Assembly: GCA_002381045.1 (NCBI GenBank) | Contig: DFWT01000243.1 | Coordinates: 9,019-14,344 of the forward strand | Length of the DNA: 5,326 nt | DNA from: Rhodoferax sp. UBA4127 | GTDB taxonomy: Bacteria > Pseudomonadota > Gammaproteobacteria > Burkholderiales > Burkholderiaceae_C | Direction of reading: 5' to 3' | Shown: positions 1 through 4,790 of the stretch, one piece after another | Position numbering within the stretch: the stretch's first letter is position 1 | How the letters are laid out: each line of letters starts with the position of its first letter | The notes under the pieces: generated by a model | What the model was told of the DNA's origin: nothing | What the model saw: the letters and a program-made list of their open reading frames with translations, nothing else | The model's database searches: none | Position numbers and translations under genes: made by a program

Positions 1-2
1 CC

Positions 3-731
3 GACGCACATGAATTTGCCCCGAGCCCTGCGCACGCCAAGGCCGTGCTGAGTGCTCGCTTGTTTGTGGTCAACGGCCTGAACTTCGAACCCTGGGCGCA
101 AAAGCTGGCCAAGTCCGCTGGGTACAAAGGCGAGACAGTGGTGGCATCCAAAGGCGTGACACCGCACGAAATGGCTGCCGAAGCGGGCCACGCCCATGCC
201 GAGACCGACCCGCACGCTTGGCAAAACCCCTTGAACGTGGTGCTGTATGTCAACAATATCGCTGCTGGACTGACCAAGGTGGACCCCAGCGGCGCGGCCA
301 CTTACCAGGCCAATGCCGAGGCTTATGCCAAACAGCTCAAAGACTTTGATGCGCAAGCCAAGACGCAACTGGACGCGATTGCACAGCCCAAGCGCAAGGT
401 CATCACCTCGCACGATGCATTTGGATATTTGGCTGCGCGCTACGGCATCACCATGCTCGCCCCCGACGGTGCCAATACCGACAGCCAACCCAGCGCTAAG
501 CACGTGGCGCAGTTGATCCGTCAAATCAAGCGCGAAAAAATCAAGGCGGTGTTTGTGGAAAACATGAGCAACCCCAAGCTAATTGCGCAGCTCAGCAAGG
601 ATGCCGGGGTGAGCGTGGGCGCCACGCTGTACTCAGATGCTTTGTCTGAGACCAGTGGCCCAGCATCCACCTACATGAAGATGATGAACCACAACCTGAC
701 GCAGCTGGTGGCAGGGATGAAGCTGAACTGA
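3..731 (+). CDS. Zn/Mn-type metal ABC transporter periplasmic substrate-binding protein (5'-truncated)
   Basis: This is the C-terminal 242 residues of a cluster A-I (ZnuA/TroA/MntC-type) solute-binding protein, which captures Zn2+ or Mn2+ in the periplasm and delivers it to an ABC permease. The frame is open to the left edge, so the GTG at 45 is not the start; the first visible codons read DAHEF, a conserved metal-ligand segment. Likely ligands, in fragment numbering, are H3, H71 (in DPHAW), H137 (in SHDAF) and D212 (in YSDALSE). A short His-containing stretch at residues 63-71 (HAHAETDPH) corresponds to the His-rich loop of zinc binders but is much shorter than in classical ZnuA. About 60 residues, including the signal peptide, should lie outside the window. 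Family membership is clear; zinc versus manganese cannot be settled, so no symbol is given. The partner permease and ATPase genes are not visible. It converges on msrA with 14 bp between stops and no convincing terminator. Confidence 0.93.
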   Translation, partial: DAHEFAPSPAHAKAVLSARLFVVNGLNFEPWAQKLAKSAGYKGETVVASKGVTPHEMAAEAGHAHAETDPHAWQNPLNVVLYVNNIAAGLTKVDPSGAATYQANAEAYAKQLKDFDAQAKTQLDAIAQPKRKVITSHDAFGYLAARYGITMLAPDGANTDSQPSAKHVAQLIRQIKREKIKAVFVENMSNPKLIAQLSKDAGVSVGATLYSDALSETSGPASTYMKMMNHNLTQLVAGMKLN

Positions 732-745
732 CTGCGGCGAAAGTT

Positions 746-1297
746 CTAGTCGCGCACCAGCCGCGCAAAGGTTTTGCGGAACTTGGCCACCTTGGGGGCG
801 GCCACCGCCATGCAATAACCCTGGTGGGGGTTGCGCTCAAAAAAGTCCTGGTGGTACTCCTCGGCCGGACAATAGTTGGCTTGAGCTGCAACTTCTGTGA
901 CGATGGGTCGGCCAAAGGCCTCGGCTTTTCCAAGTTCTTCAATCAAGGCCAAGGCCACTTGTTGCTGCGCAGGCGTGTCGAAATAGATGCCGCTGCGGTA
1001 CTGCGTGCCCTGGTCATTGCCTTGCGCATTGAGCGTGGTGGGGTCGTGAATCACAAAAAAGATTTCCAGCAACTCACGCACGCTCACCAAGGCAGGGTCA
1101 TACACCAGCTTGACCACTTCGGCGTGGCCAGTGCGTCCGCCGCAAACCTGCTCATAACTGGGGTTCACGGTTTGGCCGTTGCAATAGCCGGATTCCACAT
1201 CCAGCACGCCTTTAACGCGCACGTAAACGGCCTCTGTGCACCAAAAACAACCCCCGCCCAATGTGATTGTTTCAAGCGTTTGTGCTGACGTGTTCAT
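746..1297 (-). CDS. msrA: Peptide-methionine (S)-S-oxide reductase MsrA
   Basis: MsrA reduces the S-epimer of methionine sulfoxide in proteins and as free amino acid, using thioredoxin as electron source; it is normally cytosolic, and no signal peptide is present here. The 183-residue protein has the family signature GGGCFWCTE at residues 14-22, with C17 the expected catalytic cysteine. Further family segments are GGRTGHAEVV (53-62), HDPTTLNAQGNDQGTQYRS (84-102), PAEEYHQDFF (144-153) and C162 near the C-terminus in QGYC, a likely resolving cysteine. C20, C39, C52 and C143 are additional cysteines; the GCFWC form belongs to a known subgroup rather than being unusual. Length is typical. The ATG is supported by an AAAGGAA ribosome-binding site (minus strand, 1304-1310). 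The gene is single, divergent from the TetR-family gene and convergent with the metal-binding protein gene. No clear sigma-70 promoter was found in its upstream region. Confidence 0.97.
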   Translation of the reverse strand: MNTSAQTLETITLGGGCFWCTEAVYVRVKGVLDVESGYCNGQTVNPSYEQVCGGRTGHAEVVKLVYDPALVSVRELLEIFFVIHDPTTLNAQGNDQGTQYRSGIYFDTPAQQQVALALIEELGKAEAFGRPIVTEVAAQANYCPAEEYHQDFFERNPHQGYCMAVAAPKVAKFRKTFARLVRD

Positions 1298-1325
1298 TTC
1301 AATTTCCTTTGCCCGTGGTGAGCGA

Positions 1326-1354
1326 CCGGCACATCCTAGCGCCTAGCAGGCCGG
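1326..1354. repeat. Imperfect inverted repeat in the msrA upstream leader
   Basis: CCGGC at 1326-1330 pairs with GCCGG at 1350-1354, and inside it CTAG (1336-1339 region) pairs with CTAG (1343-1346 region) around a CGC loop, with an asymmetric interior loop between the two stems. It lies about 30-55 bases upstream of the msrA start and could form in the msrA mRNA leader or be a protein-binding site. The stems are short and the function is unknown. Confidence 0.35.
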
Positions 1355-1427
1355 CAGCCGTAGTTAGGGGTTTGCGAGGCTCATGTTTTAAATTCAAAGC
1401 GAAAGGCCCACCAGATACCCTTTCAAA

Positions 1428-1456
1428 TTGACAGGTCACAGGCTCAAAGTTACATT
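1428..1456 (+). promoter_or_regulatory. Predicted sigma-70 promoter of the TetR-family gene
   Basis: A perfect TTGACA -35 hexamer (1428-1433) is followed after exactly 17 bases by TACATT (1451-1456), a 4/6 match to the -10 consensus. Initiation would be expected near 1462-1464, giving a leader of only about 18 bases before the ATG at 1481. The location in the divergent intergenic region and the strand both fit the TetR-family gene. This is a sequence match only. Confidence 0.6.
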
Positions 1457-1464
1457 AATAACCC

Positions 1465-1477
1465 GTTAGTCATTAAC
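1465..1477. promoter_or_regulatory. Candidate operator: short inverted repeat at the TetR-gene start site
   Basis: GTTA (1465-1468) and TAAC (1474-1477) form a small inverted repeat around a 5-base centre. It sits just downstream of the predicted transcription start and just before the ATG. TetR-family proteins commonly repress their own gene from palindromes in this position, which is why it is listed. The arms are only 4 bp, shorter than most TetR-family operators, so chance occurrence is quite possible. Confidence 0.25.
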
Positions 1478-1480
1478 CAA

Positions 1481-2197
1481 ATGCCAAGAACTCCATCCAT
1501 TTCCCCACACCTGCCAGAATACCAGGCGCGGCGTTCGCGGCGCAAAGATGCCCGCCCGGGTGAACTGTTGGCCGCAGCGCTGACCCTGTTCGTTGAAAAG
1601 GGCTTTGCCGCGACGCGCGTGGAAGAAATTGCCCAGCAGGCGGGGGTGTCCAAGGGCACCTTGTTTCTCTACTTTCCCAGCAAAGAAGAATTGTTCAAGG
1701 CGGTGGTTCGTGAAAACATTTCGGTTCGATTTGCCGAATGGGACGCAGAAATTAGTGACTTCACTGGACCCACATCGGAACTACTGCGGGAATGTTTGTT
1801 TGGCTGGTGGGAGCGCATCGGCTCCACCATGGCCAGCGGTATCTCCAAGCTGATGATGAGCGAGGCAAAAAACTTTCCTGAGTTGGCTGAGTTTTACCGG
1901 CGCGAAGTCATTCAACCGGGCAATGCCCTGATTGAACGGATTTTGCAGCGCGGCATTGCCCGGGGTGAATTTCGCCAAATTGATGTGAGCAGCGGTGTAT
2001 TTCTGGTGTTGGCACCCATGCTGTTTTTGGCGATGTGGAAGCACTCGCTGGGCACCTGCTGTGGCAGCCCAACCGAACTGGATCCCCAAAGGTACCTGAC
2101 TGCGCAATTGGACATCCTGTTGCGCGGCTTCGGCACCACACCATCTGCCGTCGCATGCACTTCAGAAACCCCGAGGATTGCCCCTTGCGCCAGTTAA
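1481..2197 (+). CDS. TetR/AcrR-family transcriptional regulator
   Basis: This is a dimeric ligand-responsive DNA-binding repressor by family. The N-terminal TetR domain covers about residues 26-75: helix 1 (GELLAAALTLFVEKG), then the helix-turn-helix TRVEEIAQQAGVSKGTLFLYF at about 45-65, followed by the usual SKEELF. Residues about 80-215 form the helical ligand-binding and dimerisation domain, with a hydrophobic helix FLVLAPMLFLAMW at about 174-186; it resembles the AefR-like C-terminal type, though that assignment is from memory. The last 20 or so residues look like a disordered tail. The basic N-terminal extension (ARRSRRKDAR) is typical of Burkholderiales members. The ATG at 1481 is the first in frame and lies about 18 bases after the predicted start site, but no Shine-Dalgarno sequence precedes it. 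The PIMT-like - rhodanese - tolC cluster begins 40 bp downstream on the same strand, so control of that efflux-channel cluster is a reasonable but unproven guess. The inducer is unknown. Confidence 0.93.
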   Translation: MPRTPSISPHLPEYQARRSRRKDARPGELLAAALTLFVEKGFAATRVEEIAQQAGVSKGTLFLYFPSKEELFKAVVRENISVRFAEWDAEISDFTGPTSELLRECLFGWWERIGSTMASGISKLMMSEAKNFPELAEFYRREVIQPGNALIERILQRGIARGEFRQIDVSSGVFLVLAPMLFLAMWKHSLGTCCGSPTELDPQRYLTAQLDILLRGFGTTPSAVACTSETPRIAPCAS

Positions 2198-2200
2198 AAT
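2195..2200 (+). promoter_or_regulatory. Possible -10 element (TAAAAT) for the methyltransferase-rhodanese-tolC cluster
   Basis: TAAAAT matches the -10 consensus at 5 of 6 positions and overlaps the stop codon of the TetR-family gene. It would give a leader of about 30 bases carrying the AAGGAG site at 2225. No good -35 hexamer lies 16-18 bases upstream: TTGCCC at 2178 is too close. The cluster could instead be read through from the TetR gene. Confidence 0.35.
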
Positions 2201-2224
2201 CAAAGTCCTTTGCTAACCGACCCC

Positions 2225-2230
2225 AAGGAG
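2225..2230 (+). promoter_or_regulatory. Ribosome-binding site of the PIMT-like methyltransferase
   Basis: AAGGAG lies 7 bases before the ATG at 2238, close to the ideal Shine-Dalgarno match and spacing. It fixes the start of the methyltransferase and is the strongest such site in this gene cluster; the rhodanese and tolC starts have weak ones or none. Confidence 0.75.
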
Positions 2231-2237
2231 TACCAGA

Positions 2238-2900
2238 ATGAAGTTGCAAGACGTTGAACAAGCCCGCTATTACATGATCGAGCAGCAAATTCGACCATGG
2301 AACGTCGAGGACTCGGCGGTGCTGGAATTGCTGGCTCAGGTCAAGCGTGAAGACTTTGTGCAATTGGCTCACAAGTCTTTGGCATTTGCCGACATGGCCC
2401 TACCGCTTCCAGGTGGGCAGCAAATGCTGGCACCGCGCGTTCAAGCCCGTCTGTTGCAAGATGCCGCTGTCAAACCCACCGACAAAGTTTTGGAAATTGG
2501 CACCGGCTCGGGCTACACCACCGCCCTGCTGGCCAAGTTGGCGCAACGCGTGATATCGCTTGAAATCAACGCTGAGGTAGCCGACATGGCCCGCGCCAAT
2601 TTGCACCGCGCCGGCATCCACAATGCCGAAGTCCGCCAGACGGACGGCAGCCAAGGCGCTGCTGCAGACGCGCCGTTTGATGTCATTTTGCTGGGCGGTT
2701 CGGTGGCTGAGGTTCCACAAGCATTGCTCTCGCAACTCAAGCTCGGCGGGCGCCTAGTGGCCATTGTGGGTGAAGAACCCATCATGCACGCACAAGTGGT
2801 TACCCGCACCAGCGACACCAATTTCACCTCCGAAGACAAGTGGGACGACACCGCCCCCCGCTTGCAAAACTTTCCTCAGCCCAGCAGCTTCAAGTTCTGA
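2238..2900 (+). CDS. Divergent protein-L-isoaspartate O-methyltransferase (PIMT/Pcm)-family SAM methyltransferase
   Basis: This 220-residue class I SAM-dependent methyltransferase is of the PIMT family, whose classical members repair isoaspartyl residues in damaged proteins. SAM-binding motif I is VLEIGTGSGYTTALLA at about 84-99, the acidic residue after strand 2 is E109 (SLEI), and the TDG segment at 135-137 corresponds to the family's DG motif; PFDVILLGG (147-154) and LGGRLVAIVG (169-178) follow in the right order. Two diagnostic parts differ from classical Pcm: the GQTISQP-type segment reads GGQQMLAP (59-66), and the TAAP-type strand-4 segment reads LGGSVAEVP (152-160). It may therefore have a different substrate from Pcm, or be a family member without repair activity. 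Start ATG has a strong AAGGAG. Its stop lies 2 bp before the rhodanese start, which suggests co-translation. In my recollection this gene next to rhodanese and tolC is recurrent in Burkholderiales. The fold is secure; the biological substrate is not. Confidence 0.88.
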   Translation: MKLQDVEQARYYMIEQQIRPWNVEDSAVLELLAQVKREDFVQLAHKSLAFADMALPLPGGQQMLAPRVQARLLQDAAVKPTDKVLEIGTGSGYTTALLAKLAQRVISLEINAEVADMARANLHRAGIHNAEVRQTDGSQGAAADAPFDVILLGGSVAEVPQALLSQLKLGGRLVAIVGEEPIMHAQVVTRTSDTNFTSEDKWDDTAPRLQNFPQPSSFKF

Positions 2901-2902
2901 AC

Positions 2903-3244
2903 ATGGTCAAACACGTCCGCCCTTTGCAACTCAAAGACTGGCTCGAATCGGTTCGCGGCCATGGCGAGCCCGTTGTTCTGGACGTGCGCGAGCCGCATGA
3001 ACTTCAAACATCGAGCATCAAGGCCGAGGGTTTCGAGCTGATCACCATTCCCATGGGCGTGATCCCACCGCGGCTCAATGAGTTGGATCCGAATCGGCCA
3101 GTAGCTTGCCTGTGCCACCACGGTGGACGCAGCATGCAAGTCGCTGCCTTTTTGAAAGCGCGTGGCTTTGAACACGTGGCCAACATTGCAGGCGGCATCA
3201 ACGCCTGGGCTTCTGAAGTAGACCCTAAAGTTCCACGCTACTGA
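2903..3244 (+). CDS. Single-domain rhodanese-like protein (putative sulfurtransferase)
   Basis: The 113-residue protein is one rhodanese domain; such enzymes carry sulfane sulfur as a cysteine persulfide and pass it to acceptors such as thiols or cyanide. VVLDVREPHEL (24-34) is the conserved CH2A-like strand-helix start, and the active-site loop CHHGGRS (71-77) places C71 as the persulfide cysteine with a six-residue loop closing on R76. GGINAW (97-102) is the family's C-terminal motif. No signal peptide is visible, so it should be cytosolic. An upstream in-frame start at 2840 would add 21 residues encoded inside the methyltransferase gene; I chose ATG 2903 because the domain begins right there and the preceding stop is only 2 bp away, the usual layout for coupled genes. 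No Shine-Dalgarno match precedes 2903, in line with translation by ribosomes finishing the upstream gene. C69 is a second nearby cysteine. The physiological acceptor is unknown. Confidence 0.93.
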   Translation: MVKHVRPLQLKDWLESVRGHGEPVVLDVREPHELQTSSIKAEGFELITIPMGVIPPRLNELDPNRPVACLCHHGGRSMQVAAFLKARGFEHVANIAGGINAWASEVDPKVPRY

Positions 3245-3302
3245 TTCAGCTTTTGCACCCACGACACCCTGTCACTTTTTGGCTCACCACGTCAGGCCTA
3301 CC

Positions 3303-4631
3303 ATGATCAACTTGCGTTACCTCACCTTGTCGCTGGCCATCGCTAGCGCGTTTTCAGTGCCCGCACAGGCGCAAAGTCTGGTGGAGCTCTATGACGCGGC
3401 CCGAGGCTTTGACGCCAGTTACCAGTCTGCCAAGGCGCAGTATGAGGCCAGCCTGTACCGCGCAGAGCAAGCCAAAGCGGGCTTGCTGCCCAGCGCTGGC
3501 CTGTCGCTGGGCGCAAATCGCAGCAATATTGGTAGCGATGTTCCTAGCATTGAAAAAACGTTTGGCAGCCAAAGCGCCACCGTGAGCGCCAGCCAGCCAC
3601 TTTATCGCCCAGCCAACGTCGCCACGGCTGAGCAAGGCAAAAAGTCAATTGAAGTCGCCAAAGCCCAGTTGCAGGCAGCGGACCAAACCTTGATTGTGAG
3701 CGTGAGCCAGGCCTATTTTGACGTATTAGCCTCCACCGACAACCTGACCTTTGTGCAAGCACAAAAAGCCGCCGTGTCAGAGCAGCTGGCATCAGCCAAG
3801 CGTAACTTTGAGGTGGGCACTTCCACCATCACCGACACCCGCGAAGCCCAGGCCAAATATGATCTGGTGCTTGCCCAAGAAATTGCCGCCGAAAACGATT
3901 TGCGGGTCAAGAAGTTGTCACTGGACCAAGTCACGGGCAAGGTGGGTGCTGCACCCAAGGCACTGGCTTTGCCGGTGACGATTGCCCCGGTCTCGCCCGA
4001 CGATGTAAATCTCTGGGTTGCGGACTCCGAACAAAGTCACCCAAGCATACGCCAGGCGCAGCTTGGCCTGGAAGTGGCCCAACTTGAAACGCAAAAAGCC
4101 CAGGCTGGCCACAAGCCCACGCTGGACCTGGTTGGCAGCTACAGCCTCACCCAAAACAACGGCTCTGCCAGCTCTGCAGCAGACTACCGCACTAATGTCG
4201 CCAGTCTTGGCCTGAACTTTAACCTGCCCCTGTTTGCCGGCTACGCCATTCAAAACCGCGTCAAGGAAACCCTGGCCCTGGAAGACAAAGCCCGCAACGA
4301 CCTGGATGGTGCCAAGCGCGGTGTGGCTCAAGCCACCCGCAGCGCATTCTTTGGAGTCGAGTCTGGCCTTGGTCAAGTGAAAGCGCTGGAAGCCGCAGAA
4401 GCTTCAAGCCAAAGCGCGCTGGACGCCACCAAGCTCGGCTACCAAGTGGGTGTGCGCATCAACATCGACGTGCTCAACGCCCAGAGCCAGCTCTACCAGA
4501 CCAAGCGCGACCTGGCCCAGGCCCGCTACAACGTGCTGCTGGGCACGCTCAAGCTGCGCCAGGCGGCGGGTACGCTTGGTATGGACGACGTGCGCAAAGT
4601 AGATGATTTATTGGTAAAAAAAGCCCCTTAG
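3303..4631 (+). CDS. tolC: TolC-family outer-membrane efflux protein
   Basis: TolC-type proteins form trimeric outer-membrane channel tunnels that complete tripartite efflux pumps (RND, MFS or ABC) and type I secretion systems. The 442-residue precursor starts with a Sec signal peptide (MINLRYLTLS, then a hydrophobic core) with a predicted AQA|QS cleavage after residue 23. Two homologous OEP repeats are evident: residues about 167-212 (RNFEVGTSTITDTREAQAKY onward) and about 378-423 (LGYQVGVRINIDVLNAQSQLY onward) share the VG-x3-I-x-D-x3-AQ pattern expected of the tunnel helices. Length is close to the family norm. An in-frame TTG at 3279 would add 8 residues ahead of the signal peptide; ATG 3303 gives the cleaner signal peptide, though its ribosome-binding site (CAGG at 3293-3296) is weak. 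No pump or membrane-fusion gene is adjacent, so this may be a general-purpose channel shared by pumps encoded elsewhere. It lies 58 bp after the rhodanese gene without a clear promoter. Confidence 0.93.
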   Translation: MINLRYLTLSLAIASAFSVPAQAQSLVELYDAARGFDASYQSAKAQYEASLYRAEQAKAGLLPSAGLSLGANRSNIGSDVPSIEKTFGSQSATVSASQPLYRPANVATAEQGKKSIEVAKAQLQAADQTLIVSVSQAYFDVLASTDNLTFVQAQKAAVSEQLASAKRNFEVGTSTITDTREAQAKYDLVLAQEIAAENDLRVKKLSLDQVTGKVGAAPKALALPVTIAPVSPDDVNLWVADSEQSHPSIRQAQLGLEVAQLETQKAQAGHKPTLDLVGSYSLTQNNGSASSAADYRTNVASLGLNFNLPLFAGYAIQNRVKETLALEDKARNDLDGAKRGVAQATRSAFFGVESGLGQVKALEAAEASSQSALDATKLGYQVGVRINIDVLNAQSQLYQTKRDLAQARYNVLLGTLKLRQAAGTLGMDDVRKVDDLLVKKAP

Positions 4632-4679
4632 CGCAATACCATCAAGCGCTTGTAGCTATTGATTTGATAGTGATTGCGC
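4631..4679. repeat. Long imperfect inverted repeat directly after tolC (possible dispersed repeat)
   Basis: GCGCAAT (4631-4637) and ATTGCGC (4673-4679) are perfect 7-bp arms. Inside, AC-mismatch-ATCAA (4638-4645) pairs with TTGAT-mismatch-GT (4664-4671), giving a stem of about 14 pairs with one bulged G and one mismatch. The left arm begins at the last base of the tolC stop codon. The loop contains the 10-bp perfect palindrome CAAGCGCTTG (4643-4652) and TAGCTA (4653-4658). No T-run follows on the plus strand, so it is not a standard intrinsic terminator, but it could stabilise the tolC mRNA 3' end. It resembles short interspersed repeats I associate with Comamonadaceae genomes; that resemblance is from memory. 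Confidence 0.55.
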
Positions 4680-4698
4680 GCCATCCTCGTGCGCGCAA
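4674..4698. repeat. Perfect 8-bp GC-rich hairpin between tolC and clpB
   Basis: TTGCGCGC (4674-4681) and GCGCGCAA (4691-4698) pair perfectly around a 9-base loop. The left arm overlaps the right arm of the preceding inverted repeat, so the two structures exclude one another. There is no T-tract after it, so it would at best be an atypical terminator for the tolC transcript. Confidence 0.5.
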
Positions 4699-4720
4699 GA
4701 CATGACGTGGCGCAAGCTCT

Positions 4721-4734
4721 CGGTCCGTGGACCG
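4721..4734. promoter_or_regulatory. 14-bp interrupted palindrome adjoining the clpB heat-shock promoter
   Basis: CGGTCC and GGACCG are perfect 6-bp arms around a GT centre, ending at the base before the CTTGAA -35 box. The position suits a regulator-binding site that could help or block sigma-32 RNA polymerase. It does not resemble the CIRCE element bound by HrcA. A two-base loop makes an RNA hairpin unlikely. Function is inferred from placement only. Confidence 0.35.
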
Positions 4735-4763
4735 CTTGAAATACGCCCAACTTCGCCCCACGT
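4735..4763 (+). promoter_or_regulatory. Predicted sigma-32 (RpoH) heat-shock promoter of clpB
   Basis: CTTGAA (4735-4740) is a perfect -35 match to the RpoH consensus, and after 15 bases CCCCACGT (4756-4763) matches the CCCCATnT -10 box at all but one specified base. Initiation is expected near 4769-4771, leaving a leader of about 20 bases with the GGAGG ribosome-binding site at 4776-4780. clpB is a classical RpoH-regulon gene in proteobacteria, so context and sequence agree. Confidence 0.82.
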
Positions 4764-4790
4764 GCCCAGCAATCTGGAGGAACCACACCC

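Noticed and set aside
732..770. Bidirectional terminator between the metal-binding protein gene and msrA
   Set aside because: Only GCGGC/GCCGC arms separated by over 20 bases were found, with no T-run on either side; too weak to call.
824..1288. A 154-codon open frame on the plus strand opposite msrA
   Set aside because: It lies entirely antisense to a confidently identified msrA; its translation shows no family motifs and has no ribosome-binding site. It is a shadow of a GC-rich gene.
1908..2372. A 154-codon minus-strand open frame across the TetR gene end and the methyltransferase start
   Set aside because: It overlaps two convincing genes and their junction, with no recognisable domain; it is chance open frame.
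2840..2902. Upstream start for the rhodanese at 2840
   Set aside because: It would add 21 residues encoded within the methyltransferase gene that are not part of a rhodanese domain; ATG 2903 gives the normal coupled layout.
3279..3302. TTG start for tolC at 3279
   Set aside because: It would put eight extra residues, two of them His, before a well-formed signal peptide that starts naturally at ATG 3303.
4674..4698. Standard rho-independent terminator for tolC
   Set aside because: The stem is good but no T-tract follows on the plus strand, so it is listed as a hairpin and not as a terminator.
4721..4734. CIRCE/HrcA operator upstream of clpB
   Set aside because: The arms do not resemble the TTAGCACTC / GAGTGCTAA arms and the spacing is 2 instead of 9.
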